This document shows positions 35,616 to 48,397 of a DNA stretch of 64,000 bases, piece after piece. The notes beneath the pieces are model-generated. The model was not told the origin of the DNA, did not search any database, and saw nothing but the letters and a program-made list of their open reading frames with translations. The stretch spans positions 1-64,000 of the forward strand of contig JASANG010002037.1 of the NCBI GenBank assembly GCA_030248215.1. Direction: 5' to 3'. The DNA is from Enoplolaimus lenunculus (lineage: Eukaryota > Nematoda > Enoplea > Enoplida > Thoracostomopsidae). A program made the translations under genes and the position numbers. Position 1 is the stretch's first letter. Every line of letters starts with the position of its first letter.

Positions 35616-38600
35616 ATGACTATGGCTAAAGACGAGCCAGCTGCTGACCAAGAAAAAACACTCGAAGAAGCTCTTCAGAATGTCAAATCAGAGGCATTTC
35701 AAATGAAAAGGTGTTTGGTATGTTATGAAGTAGTACCCAAACTTTTTTGTTCGAAAGCCAGTTATCTTGGGGTGTTAACTTCTATTGGGGTTTCAAAATT
35801 TTAACCTGTTTATTAGCTACAGGCTAAACTGCATAATTAGTTAAGCATAATTCAGGACTTCCATTATTTCAGTAATTATTAGGATTGCACGCAATAAATT
35901 TCAGCAGTAAAGGGTTTTTGGGTCCTAGGAATCTGAATAAATTGTCAACAATCCTTCAAAACCAATAATTGAATAATTAACTGATAGCAACTTTGCATAT
36001 TAGTATAATTGATAAGCCAATATTAGGGCTTTTTTTACAACATTTCACTAGTTATTTGGGTTAGAAGCAATCTAATTTCGGCTATAAAGGTTTTTGGGTG
36101 CGAGGAAAAATCTGAATAAATTGTGTACAAACCTTCAAAACCGATAAATGAATAGCTAGCTAATAACTAATTCGCATATTAGCTTACTTGCGTAAGTGTG
36201 TTCGAACTTCGCTCAATATAGTAGTTACACTGCGACTGGTATGGTTGCACGTGATTTCAAAATGAGCGTGCTGCTTTGGCTTTTTAGCGTTGCGTATGAC
36301 TTTCCTGAACTGTATATATACGCATTTTTATATGGAGTTTTTATTAGGATAAGCAAAAATTGATGGACGGATTGAAACATGCGTCTCAAATGTTGACTGA
36401 ACTGAGGACGTCGCTTTTGACACCAAAATATTACTATCGACTATGTAAGTTGCATGGTGCAATCAGATATCCGGCTTCGGTTCGGTGTGTATACATTGCG
36501 TGTCTTTTATTTATTGCTGAAAAGTATAACACATTTTCATATTATACTATCTTATATGACCAAAATCTCAATACTTAGCTGCGAATTTTGTTCAAAATGA
36601 TGAATACGGAGATGTATCTAATTCAAGAAGCCCATTTACTACTATGACCTTTATTGAAACAAAATTACAATATATTATAGCAAGTAGTATATACTAAATT
36701 AGAGTGATTAATTTTAATTTTTTGTCGAAATATGTATTAAAATGTCCGGCTGCGGCAAAGATGGATGACCATCTGTCCGTCCAACGAGAATCTCAGAGAC
36801 CGCTGAACCGATTTTGATGAAATTTTTTTGTTTAAAGGTTTACTATCCTAAGATATTCGGGTTTGAAAGGTGTAAGCCGTTTATAGGTTTAGGATCATTG
36901 GCGCAATTAATCAAGTCACTGAATATTAGGCTTACAAGCGCACTGATGTCAGTACTGAAAGGTTTTGGTTCGAAAAAATGTGAATAAAATGTTTGCAATT
37001 CCACAGAACAGATGAATGAATAGCTAGCTACTAACTAATTACCATATTCGCTATTCCAGCTATTCCATTTGAGTGTATTGTTAATAAGTGGGCCCGAACT
37101 TTGCTCATTGCATGTATAGTCCCACTACGACTCGTGATATGGATATCTGAGTCGTAAGTGTAAGGCTAGTTCGGCTAGTATTATATAGTAACGTGAATAT
37201 AAGTTAAAATTCCGCATTTTAGTTCTGTTTGTTACCAGTTGATCCTGGATGAGAATTAACAGGAAAATGATAATTTGAATTGCACCGAGTCTCATGTATC
37301 TTGCGTACTTTTGTTTTCCACTCTTGTTTCAGACATCGATGTTTCTGATGAATTGCGACATTTAGAGTTGTATTTAGCTGATGAATTTCAAAAAGGACGC
37401 AAAGTCGCTGATTTATACGAGTTGGTGCAGTACGCGGGCAATATCATTCCACGACTGTAAGTATATAGTGTTCATATTATATCATTGATGGACAAACAGT
37501 TGTAAGGGACTTTAAATTTGCAGTTTGTACGCGCAGTTGATTGCAGTAGGATTTTTGCTATGTAATCCTTTTTGTTATCGTATATATAAGATTTGACACT
37601 AGCTACCAGTGGCGAGTACAGCATGTTTATGTTTTCTTCCACTTGCATATTGTATGTTTGCAAAAGCTTCATAGCTTGTTACTTTTTTCGAAAGCGAGAA
37701 TTTGCAGATTAAAAGCTTTGCGAAAGGGTTTTAGAAAAACTTTGATCAGTATCTGTAAATGTTGGTTTTATATACTGGGTGAATGACATTTCATGGAAAT
37801 TATTGGATTGTATTCTTGAAAACTAATTTGTGATCTGTTTTTTGTTACATATGCAGGCCCGCAGCCTTAGAGGCGTCAGGAGATCTCTGGATTAACCCTC
37901 CCGGATATTTTTTGCCCCCCCCCCCAGTATGTTGACTTGGTTATCTTCTGTACTTATGAGCAGTTTTGTTATGCATTGTAGTTATCTTTTGGTCACAGTT
38001 GGAATGGTGTACATGAAATCGGGTGAATGCGGTCGCAAAGATATTATTAAAGATCTGGTCGAAATGTGCCGTGGTGTGCAACATCCGCTAAGAGGTATAT
38101 ATAATTCAGGGTTCGGTTTGTTTTCTGTTCGAAGTATATGGACATTTCACTGGCTAAAATATACATTTTCTGGGCACAAAAATTCTTCTGGAGGGCATTT
38201 GTTTAAAAACGATTACGTTTTGAAAGATAGTTTGCTCATTGTGTTATGCAGATTTGTGATGTACCTTGTTTAAAAAGTGGGGATAATGCAAAAAAGTTCT
38301 TTTTCAAGGTTTAAAAGAATTCTTTTGAAATTTATTACCATGCTGGAACGGCTGCGCATTTTGCTGGGTAAATTAAATTTTGTGGGTATGTTGTTGTTGT
38401 TGTTGTTTCATCCCCATCCTCTGCACAGTCTTGCATCGGTCGGCCGTCGAAGACGGCCGCATTCGCGTAGAAACTTGATCACAGCGACGGGATCGTCGAA
38501 CAGGACGGCCTTGGTCGGGTTTTCGCCAAAGATGTCGATTCGTCTTGCATGCATCATGGGGCTTTCGCATAGGACGTGTTGCAGTGTGTCATCATCCATC

Positions 38601-41600
38601 TGGCAATCCTGGCATGTGGAGTCATCAGTGGCGTTGATTCGGAACAAGTATGCCTCAGCAACGGGCACTGTTCGCCAGATCGAAGTTGCGAGAGAGTTAC
38701 TCGTTCGAATCGAAAGAGGCCATCTTCTTTGTCCCGTTTGGGGGGTGACCTGACCCCACCAGGCTGCGAATGGTGGGATAACGCGGAGCGCCACTTTTCC
38801 TTTAGATGACGGAGTATTGCAGCCTGGGCACAACTGATGTCAATAGAAATGTTTGATTGGTCTAACTGAGTGGCTTCTTTCACAATGGCATCGACACGTT
38901 GGTTTCCTTCAAGACCAACGTGGCTTGGAATCCATTGCATTGTGATGGAACATTTGTCTGCCGAGAGGTTACATAGCGTTTCCCACATTTGATCTTCGAT
39001 GCGGTTGTTCGCGTTCGCGGACCAAGCTCGGAGAAATTCCAGCGTTGATTTCGAGTCTGTCCACAGTAGCACGGAGTAGTTTGTCTTTTCGTTTTCCTTA
39101 AGCCAATCGAGGGCGGCTTTTACGGCGATGATTTCAGCTCTGTGGCTGCTGGAAATCATTCCGGCTGCTTGCTTGATGATGTGTTCCGTTCCGGCTTCGT
39201 CGATAATCAGGATTCCACTTCCCCCGGTGACGGTGCCATCTAAGACTGATCCATCTGTCCAAATCCGTATGTCATGCCTGCCGAGGCTGCTAATTGTATC
39301 CTCTGCTGCGGCAGCCAGTTGCTCTGGTGGGTCCTGTTTTGAGCAATGGGTACGAAGGCTTTGTATCTAACTTTCAAATTTTAGGAAAATTTAAAAACAA
39401 GCGTTTCGTGACTTACGTTTACGAGTTTTATGCTTTTTTCGCATTAAGGTTACCGGATATCTTTTGAGGTCTGGCTATGCTGTGACTTGCGTTTATTTAA
39501 TTATATTTTTGGCGCCAAATAACAGCATTTTGGAAGCATAAAGAAGAGACGGCGTAGGATAGAATATGTATCTTGTTTGGACAAGGGTTATCCCTGAGTA
39601 GGGGTGAAATCTGTGCCAGTCATATCGTGGCCTGTCTTTAAAAGACCTAAATGGTTCGGCGTTGTTTTGTTGTTTTTCACGAGTTATTTTAAATTTCAGG
39701 GTTGTTTCTTCGCAATTATCTTCTTCAATGCACGAAAAATTTGTTGCCAGATTGCGATGATTCGGCTGAAACTGCAGCGTTCGATGGTACTGTGGCGAAT
39801 TCAGTAGAATTTGTGTTGATTAATTTTGCTGAGATGAACAAATTGTGGGTGCGTATGCAACATCAGGTGAGAAATAGCCGGTAATACCGATGAAAAGCGT
39901 TAGGTTGCAACTGTATATTTCCGTTTTGGCAATAAATCGATATGCTACTGTCAATGAAGTTTTAGCATTAAAATTATAATAAATTACACCAAGACAAAGT
40001 AGTACTTAGTTAGCGTAATTATTTTTTGTTTTCCTTCGAAATAAACTCTTGAGCAGCCGGAATTGAAGTTTCTGGCTTCTGTATTGTTTAGTATCTTGTT
40101 GCATCCAGGAAGAGCGGCATGGATCGTACTTTGGTTCGGCATTTTGTTAGATTGTTGTTTTAATAAGTGTGAGGGTTCGGCGTTCTCCATTGGTTGCTTT
40201 TGAGTTCAGGGGCCTTCAAAAGATCGTGATCGCCGTGAGAAAGAGCGTCAAGAACTTCGAATTTTAGTTGGAACTAATTTAGTTCGTCTCAGTCAGTTGG
40301 AATGCGTCACACTGGATATGTATGAGAATGTAAGTGAACGGGGTGGGTGTTATTATAACTCATAGATTAGGCTATTTTCTTTGTTTAGAATATGAACTTG
40401 GTTTTTTGGAAAGAGAAACATGTTTGCACTGAACTTACTAGAACGGAAACTTGTGTTGCAAATATTATTGCGTTAATATAAATTTTTTTATGTTTAGGTT
40501 GTCTTACCAGGCATCTTGGAACAAGTTGTTAGTTGTAAAGATGCGATTTCTCAAGAGTATTTAATGGAGTGCATTATTCAGGTAGTGTACCATTATTTGT
40601 AAAACTTGCGGGACGTGTAGTTTAAGCGGAGTTTTGACAAAGTTTTGACCTAATAACACAAAAACATTGCGTAAAATTGTTTGTTTGAAGTCGGCGTTAA
40701 AAGTGGCGTGCTATTTAACCTGTCGTCTGTTTGGATTGTTAAATTTTAGGAGTTTTTGGACGCCATTATATGAGTATTGAGTTTCTGATTGGGGCTGTTT
40801 TAAACTCTAGACCAACAGACCGTAGTTTTAAAAAACCTTACTAGTTCCAGGTGCTTAATTTGTTTGGAAAATGCTAAGTACAAGATTAAAAAGCGGAACA
40901 TTGATTGCATAGTTTGCTATTTGTTCTTTCAGGTGTTCCCGGACGATTTTCATTTGAAAACACTCAGTACGTTTTTGCGTGCGTGTGCTGAATTACATCA
41001 ACATGTCAGCATTAAGAATATACTGATTGCGCTTATTGACAGGTATTTTTGTTCGCAATAGTTTAAGCCCCATTTACACATGTAAGTTTTTGCTGCGAAA
41101 ACACGCAGTTGTAATTTTGCACGTGCAAGTTTTGTAATGGGTTTTAGGACAAAATTGCAACATCATCTTCCAGTTCTCGCTGCAAAAATTGTCTCTTGTG
41201 AATGGACCTTTAAAAAGTGTTACTTAACTAGAACTGGCTATAACGGTTTTGTGCAAGTTCAGGTTTTTTTTTGAGAATTAAGTTCGCGAAATGGTGGCCG
41301 TAAATTTTTTGGGGTGGCGGGGGGTTGGGTTATACGCTTAGTTACTGCGATATAATTGTGCGGTTGTCATAGTTCTCGTAGAGTTTAACCCAACCTTAGC
41401 CACTGTGGTCATTTAAAAAACGTCCAGTTTGAATCAGGTGGTTGCATGAATAATATTAACTACTAACCTTATGTTTGAAATATCTTTGTGCACCGAACGA
41501 TATTTTAATTTTCACATAATTTTTCTCATTTTTTGTGTTAAATATTACGTGAAAATGTTCAAAATTTGATTGCTTTCAGGCTTGCAACGTATGCAACACG

Positions 41601-44600
41601 CGACGAAGCAAACGGCATTCCAGAAGATTGTAATTTGTTTGATATTTTTTCGGAACAAGTTGCCCATATTATACAGGTGAGACCGGGTTTATAATGTTTA
41701 GAACAAGTACGTATTCTGAAATGGGTGTAGCACTTTTTAAAGCCTTGTGATTGAGAGCTATAATTAGGTTATTTTGATTACTGAAATGTACAAAGGTGAA
41801 ATTCTAGGCTGTTTGAAATAGGACCCATAGCTTTCAATCGCAAGTGTGTTTCGTCTATTTTGTGAAATTGTAATCGTTTTTAATGTTTTGTCGCTGATGG
41901 AGAATTATATACGTTTTACGCATGTCTTCTTTATTTTGTTTTAGTCTCGTCTAGAAGTTCCCGCAGAAGATATTATCGCATTACAAGTGTCACTAGTCAA
42001 TCTAGCGCTTAAATGCTATCCAGATCGAACAGATTATACCGATAAAGTCTTTGAATCGACGGAAAATGTTTTCGCTAAATTGGCAATTTCACAGTAAGTA
42101 AAATAGTTTCAATGGGTGGTTTTTAAGTTATTTTCTTTGAGCTTAGGCGGGGCTCTGACAGTCTTAGCTTGCTGAGTCTAGCTCAAACTGAGGAATTAGA
42201 CAATATTCTCTAGGGTGCTATACTTAACTTAAACTCTTATACCCTTAATTTGTTGCAGCTGTATTGTTTATTTTAAGGAAACATGCAAACTTGATAATAA
42301 CGGATTTTGGTTATAATTACTTATACAGGATGCTTTCAATTTGTGGAATGTTGTTGATAGGCTGGTAACCGCTGTTTGAGGCGTCTTTTATTTTATAGCA
42401 ATCATTGCATAAGGTCTTGTGGTGTTGTACATCAGCTAGCTCGTTTTTAAGTTCAATCAAAAAAGTTTAAAAATATTGCTGAGCTAAAAAATTCAGAAAA
42501 ATCGCTTTCGCAATCGAGGTATATATTTTTCAGGATTCAGTACAATAGCCAAGTGGGAAAAGAGTTACTGAAACTGTTGTACATTCCAGTCGATTATTAT
42601 AAGGATGCTTTAACGCTGGTTCAGTTGAAACATTTTGCACCTGTGATATTGAATTTGGATTATCGGGGACGGACGGTTGCCACCGCGTATATTGTACAAA
42701 ATATGATTGAGCATAATACGATCGTATCTGGACCAGAGCAGGTGAGCTGACACTTTCCCTCCGGGCTTCAAGGGGGCAGAGCTTGGATTCGTACTATTCT
42801 AGAGTGGGGAACTATGAATTCTGGACTTTGAATTATGGGTACAAAAGTTGGAACGTTGCTGGTGCGGATAGTTTGGTGTGATAACGCTGTTCTGTGGTGA
42901 CATCTGTTTGACGTAGTGAAGGTTGTTTTGCACCAATTGTTTATTGCGGCAATTAAATTAAAATGTGTTTTGCATGTATGTCGTAGCCCGTAGGCCCATC
43001 TGCTATTCAGGTCAATTACCAATTGGCTTTGGCCATGTCGCTACTGTTAGCAAATAGTAGTTTGGAGTAGAGCAAATAGTGATTGTGAAATGCAGCAAAA
43101 CAACAATGATCTTAAACCAACGCTAATTAATTAATAGTATTGCGTCTGGTCAAATAATCAAATCAAATCTGATTGGTCTATAAGTTCGATGTAGTTTAGT
43201 CTAGGCCAGCTTTATATTATATACATTAAATAGCCGGTTGGTCAAGGGCAATTAATAGTTAGCCTGAATAGCCCGATGTGCCTACGACATAATTTGGTTT
43301 AAAGCGAACAGCATTTTCTTTTTCTGTTTTTGTTGGTTATAGACTGACGAACTGCTCCAACTGCTGAGTCCGTTGATTGAAGAACAGCCAGATCAGCCGG
43401 TTGATCTTGAAAGTGACGATGATTTCGCTGAAGAGCAAGTTTTGGTCGCAAGGCTATCGAATTTGTTCTATTCGGACAATCCGGACCAGCAGTATTTGGT
43501 TAGTCTCAAATTTAAGTTTTTAAGTCAATCGATGGGAGTTTAAAAGAGCATTCAAGTCGTATATTCAAATTTGATGTCACTTTGAAAGGGAACAGGCAAG
43601 AGACTTTAAGCTACATGACATATTATTTCTCGAAAAACATAACTTTTGCTAAGTTTGCATATTTTAGATGTTGAATACTGCGCGAAAAAAGTTTGGCACA
43701 GGAGGTCCAAAACGAATCAAGTACACGTTGCCACCTATAGTTTTCAGCGCGTTTGAGTTGGCAAAACGGTATAATGCGGTTGCTGAGCAGGTAATGGTCA
43801 GTTTGTACAATGCAATTTGTTGAAGATACAATTTGTTTCAATTGAGTTTTACAGACTTTCACGGTTTGATGAAATGTTGAAGTTTACAATTCGCGGGTTT
43901 GAAAGTTAGAAGACTTATCACCCACTGGCGGTAAGAGCTAGACTTTTCAAATATTAGCGATTGAATTGAATGCATTCGTAAACCTTTATTCTTAGTCAGA
44001 CTGGCTTTAGTAACTTCATAGCTAGCTTTCAGTCGGAAAACTATTTGTAATAATTAAAGAAATTTTCAAGTTTAGTTGGTCAATTGCTTTTCGAATTTTG
44101 GCATTTGTTTACAAACCTACCAAGCCTCTGAAAGCAAGAACGACACCAGCTGAAACCCGAGACTTGCCAAAACCGAGAACCCACCCTTGTGTAATTGAAA
44201 GTTGTCTAGTTGAAGCTTTGTTCACACCATATGCTGGTTGTAGCGAGAATTTGCAGCTGCAATTTGCATATGCAAGATTTGTTCGCTAACTTTTTAACAA
44301 AGCTTGCAACTGCATTTTCTCGCTGCAAAAATGTGCAAATGTATGAAAAAGACTTTAACGGAATTGTGTAACTTATTATTTGTTTATAGGACGAAAAATG
44401 GGACAAAAAATGTGTGAAAATATTTCAATTTTGTCATCAGACAATTTCCGCGCTAGTGAAAGATGCAGAACTTGCTGAAGTACCGCTGCGATTGTATTTG
44501 TACGGCGCTCTTGTGGTTGATGCTATACCGTTTCAGACGCGTGAAACTGTTGCCTACGAGTATATCTCACAGGTACGTAGTCGGGCTTGAGTACACACAT

Positions 44601-46962
44601 ATATATGTATATATGTATATATACATATATATGTATATATAATATATATATTTGTCGGGTAAGATTTGTGAGAATTCAGATTGTTAACAAAATTTCCTGT
44701 GACAGATTAGACATAATGTCTGTAAAGTGCTTATTTGTAATTTTAGGCGTTTTCGATATTTGAAGACGAAATTAGCGATTCAAAAGCTCAACTCGCTGCG
44801 ATTACACTGATTATCGGCACATTAGAGCGAATGCGCTGTTTGACCGATGAAAATCACGAACCTTTGCGGACACAAGCAGCGCTGGCGGCCGCCAAACTTT
44901 TTAAAAAACCTGATCAGTGTAGAGGTAAATTTTTAGGGAGAGAGTTTAGTGATTAGCTAAATATTAGAGTCATACATAAAAGATATATTGTGGTTAGATT
45001 TACATCCAGACAGGGGCGTATATATGGGATATCTATCGTCGAAAATTTATGTTGAGATAAATACTCCTTTATAGTTGAATTTAATCGACAGCCTGTACAG
45101 GCCCAAAATTTTTCTTTTGGTATCAAATATCTTTTTTGCAAAGATTATTGGTTTAGTTATCTTAAAAGACCTGACTTGAATATTATAATCGTTTTCTTTA
45201 TTACTTATTATTTCTTTATTATTTATGTTTTAGCGGTAGTGACAGCAGCACATTTGTTCTGGTCGGGCAAGATTGCTGAGCAAGAAAATGAGGTTAGTGA
45301 TTTGTGGGTGACTTAAGGTTTGTTTGATAGCTGTTTGGTCCTTCAAGCTTGAAACGCACACTGTCGTATTTGGCTTGTAGGTCCAGCATTTAAAATGTGT
45401 CATGTTAATATTGTTGCATGTATTCTTATATGTCTATAGCAAGCACCTATGTATTATTAGATGGTGACTGATCGTGTATATTTCGAACCAAATATCGGTA
45501 AATGGCAATGGGTGCTGCAAACATTTGAGAATACGAGTTTGTGTTTTAGCTTTTGGTAATGGCAGATTGTGTGATCATGTCAGCTTGAGCTAAATCAGCT
45601 TGAGGGAAAGGGAAAGTTGGTTGTCTAAACTGTTTAGGCTTGGACATGAATGAGGCATCTATGTTGTTTTTGTAGATGCGCGATGCAAAACGTGTCGTCG
45701 ACTGTTTGAAAAAAGGATTTAAAATTGCCCATCAATGCATGGATCAAACAATACAGTGTCAGCTGTTTGCTGAATTACTCAATCAATACATATTTTTCTT
45801 CGAGAAAGGCTGCGATCAGGTTAGTGGCAATCAGAAATGTTTTATAGCGAAAAGGTTTGTGGAATTGTGAATCAGAGTTGTTTGGATAAAATTCAGTGTC
45901 CCAATGTTTGTTGAAAAAATTTAAACAGGCGCAAAAATTAAGTTGAATTTGCTTTCGACCCTTGCGGAAGGTATAGCGTTGTTGAAGTAGTCTGTTGTTA
46001 TATAAGAGTACGGTCGTCTATTTGCATACCTCGCCTATCTGTGTTGTAGATATGCAAGATTTAAAAAACATATAAATACCCGAACCCTAAGTTTGAAAAC
46101 TAGCACAGGAGATATTCGACAAGACTCGGACACGGAAAAGCCGCGCCCCTAATTTTTTGGTTAAAATTACCCGGAATCCTGGGAGCCCGACCCGACTTCA
46201 GTTCTATTCTCTCAGTAATGTATCATTTCATCATTTCGGTTTAGTAGTTATTTTTCGACTTGAGGCATGAGTCGCCGTTTAATTCGGAATTTTGTTCTTG
46301 ACATTTTTGCGACAGATGTTTGTTTAAAAACTGCTTGTAATTTGCGTCATTTGGTATTTCAATTGCGAGCCAAAGTTAGTTTATAGCATTGTTACTTCGC
46401 AATTTTGGCCAGTATTCTTCTTAGCTGTGTATAGCACATATCGTGGTAATAGGTTTTCGACACTCGTTGCGTCATGTTTTTGATATCGGTGTGACATATA
46501 AAAAATGCACACTGAGACTAAGAAACACCGGTTGTAATGATACTTATCAAAATGGGGTTCAAATTTATCAAAACGATGACAAATTCCGGTTATATCTGCA
46601 ATCAGAATCGGATCTGGTTTTGAATCGGAATTATAACCGGAGTCGGCATTTCCTTTGCACCCTTGCGTGGCCAACCTTATACTCTGCATCTGAAAACTGT
46701 TTGACCATTCTCGATGGTCCACAAAAATTGTGTATATTCTGTGTTCTGTTTGCTGTTTCAGATTACTGCTGATGTGTTGAATCAGCTGATTAGCAAGATT
46801 AGGTCTACGTTGCCCCAACTGGAACAGAATACAACTTCAGATCATATTCAGCGACAATTCAATAATACTCTGGCGTATATCAGGGACAGACAAGAGCGAC
46901 CGAAAGAGCGAACTGAAGGGGAAGATAGGCCTTTTGTGAGCTTTGATGGCGTTACGTTGTAG
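35616..46962 (+). CDS. VPS35: VPS35, retromer core subunit, complete, 18 coding exons
   Basis: Alpha-solenoid scaffold of the retromer, which retrieves cargo from endosomes. Exons: 35616-35717, 36348-36444, 37333-37456, 37982-38094, 39700-39866, 40210-40329, 40498-40581, 40933-41042, 41580-41676, 41945-42093, 42534-42741, 43343-43498, 43668-43790, 44390-44572, 44747-44924, 45234-45292, 45676-45819, 46762-46962. They total 2,415 nt, 804 residues (human 796). The VPS26-binding PRLYL motif is at residues 106-110. Other near-identical blocks are [59 protein letters not shown] (the segment holding the human Parkinson-linked Asp, from memory) and HLFWSGK. The start MTMAKDEP is the first ATG; Met3 is the alternative. 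No exon is damaged. Confidence 0.97.
38391..39370 (-). mobile_element. 5'-truncated LINE: RNase H domain and C-terminal zinc knuckle, I/R1-like
   Basis: It lies antisense in VPS35 intron 4. Read on the minus strand, about 39,370 to 38,554 encodes an RNase H domain with all four acidic residues visible: IWTDGS, HRAEII, WTDSKST and NQRVDAIV. Then comes [11 protein letters not shown], where the frame shifts once near 38,670-38,690 and continues as [17 protein letters not shown]...[13 protein letters not shown], the CxxC...H...C end typical of RNase H-bearing LINEs of the I/R1/LOA group. The stop (38408-38410) is followed at once by (AAC)n, 38391-38407, so there is essentially no 3' UTR. The reverse transcriptase and endonuclease are absent, as in a typical 5'-truncated insertion. 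The flanks share short AAATTTT-containing strings but I could not fix a target duplication. Confidence 0.88.
41067..41209. repeat. GCAGCTGCAA-family short copy in VPS35 intron 8
   Basis: GCCCCATTTACACATGTAAG at the left, TTGTGAATGGACC at the right (inverse-related), with CTGCGAAAA and CTGCAAAAA inside. Confidence 0.5.
42978..43290. mobile_element. TGTCGTAGGC-family MITE, complete copy, VPS35 intron 11
   Basis: Left ATGTCGTAGCCCGTAGGCCC then CTGCTATTCAGGTCAATTA. Right end, inverted: ATGTCGTAGGCACATCGGGC then TATTCAGGCTAACTATTA. Inverted repeat of about 35-40 bp, total 313 bp. Confidence 0.85.
44200..44350. repeat. GCAGCTGCAA-family copy in VPS35 intron 13
   Basis: GAGAATTTGCAGCTGC is mirrored by TGCAACTGCATTTTCTCGC, so it can fold into a hairpin of about 100 bp. 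It ends 40 bp before exon 14. Confidence 0.5.
44601..44652. repeat. AT/ATGTAT microsatellite in VPS35 intron 14
   Basis: Alternating ATATATGT units, self-complementary, beginning about 28 bp after the exon 14 donor. Confidence 0.85.
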
Positions 46963-47656
46963 GAAGCGGTCTGCTAGTGTGCTTTGGGTGGCAGGCAAGA
47001 AAAGTGTAGCACGGTCAGACGTATTGTTGACATTGAGTTGGTTGGGAGTAACATGATACAACTTGTTGATGTTTGACGGTAAAATCATGGTACTGTACAC
47101 TGGTGAAATCGTTGTCTGACTAAAGAAATTATGCCTCCTGTGTTAATTGTATGAAAATATCTAATCAGAAAGTTTATATAACTTGCTTGTTATTTTCTTA
47201 ATTTTATGTGTCTGGCTACTGTTAGTTTGAGCGACGTACGGTTTTCCGTAATACTCCATCAGAGGAACCGTAAGCTTTAGACTAGTATTTGCATAGTCAT
47301 AAAGGCTTTTTGTTACGCTGATGCTTAGGAATACACTTATACTACTGCGCGTTTTCTCAATGTAACATTGACCATACATTTAATTGGGCACTTTTTATAT
47401 TCACAATGAAAAACTCACACAAAGAAAAGTTTTCTATTATTTTGGTCCAGTTTCAAGTCTGTTGTTATGTCGTTTGTTGAGGCGGCTACTGCCTCTAATA
47501 ATAACTTGCAGTTTGAAAGAATACTAAGTTAGCCAATGAGTTGCCTATATTTTGGAATATTCCAATTTATTGTTGAGTATAGAATGTTGTTTCATATATT
47601 TATTTCCGCATTTTAAGTAAAGTCTGTTATGTTTGTTGTAATGTGGGGTTCATGTT

Positions 47657-47741
47657 ATAACTGGGAAAGTCCGGAACACGTTTTATCACATGCTGAAACG
47701 ACGTCAACGCAAAATGTGATCCAAGTTGCCCCAGTTATTAT
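47657..47741. mobile_element. Very short palindromic relative of the 19-1,192 fold-back
   Basis: ATAACTGGGAAAGTCCGGAA at the left, GTTGCCCCAGTTAT at the right, about 85 bp. GAACACGTTTTATCACATG matches the big element's arm. Confidence 0.65.
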
Positions 47742-48001
47742 GTAAACCTCGCATAAGATTGTCCGAAGTTGACAATGGTTTGTTTAATGCGTTTATTTTT
47801 AGGGAGCACTCCGATAGCCGTTTCCAGAAAAAGGGGTTCTTTTGTGTTACAAAAATTCCGCCGTTATTTTCTACTTTTGTCACTGAAAATCATGCGTTTT
47901 TCAGTTTGTTCAAATACGCGCATTAATTTTTTCGTTTGAAATAAAAGATTCTACCGACTATAAATTTCTTTACCCTTTAGAATTTTAGGTAAACTGGTTT
48001 C

Positions 48002-48397
48002 CAGAGTGCAACCGGAATTATAAAATACCGGAACCGGAAAGCTAAAAAATACCGGAACCGGAAAACAAGAAAATTCTCGTTACCGAAAAATTCGTTCTTA
48101 ACGATATTCTATCGCTTTTAACGGTGTAAACACACCATTATGATACCAAAATACTAAAACCAATCCAGTAGCTGGAAACGTATGATCAGTTATAGAGTAT
48201 GACACAAATTGCAAATTTTGGCAGTACGCTCAGAAAATTTTAGAAAAATAAAAGAATACTATGTCAATTTTTCGTAAATGTTCGAAGGAGAAAAATTTTC
48301 AATACGGAAAATTCCAGTGAAAAAATACCGGATTTTTTAGCGGAACAGAGTAGTGAAAAATGCCGGATTTCCCAACCGGAATTCCGGTTGTACCCTG
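48002..48397. mobile_element. CCGGA-type hAT-like MITE with perfect 8-bp target duplication
   Basis: Ends CAGAGTGCAACCGGAATTAT and GGAATTCCGGTTGTACCCTG. Flanked exactly by CTGGTTTC on both sides (47,994-48,001 and 48,398-48,405). It is the reference copy for fragments at 864 and 14,157. Confidence 0.92.

Noticed and set aside
38277-38753. 158-codon + frame in VPS35 intron 4
   Set aside because: Antisense of the LINE RNase H/zinc-knuckle region.
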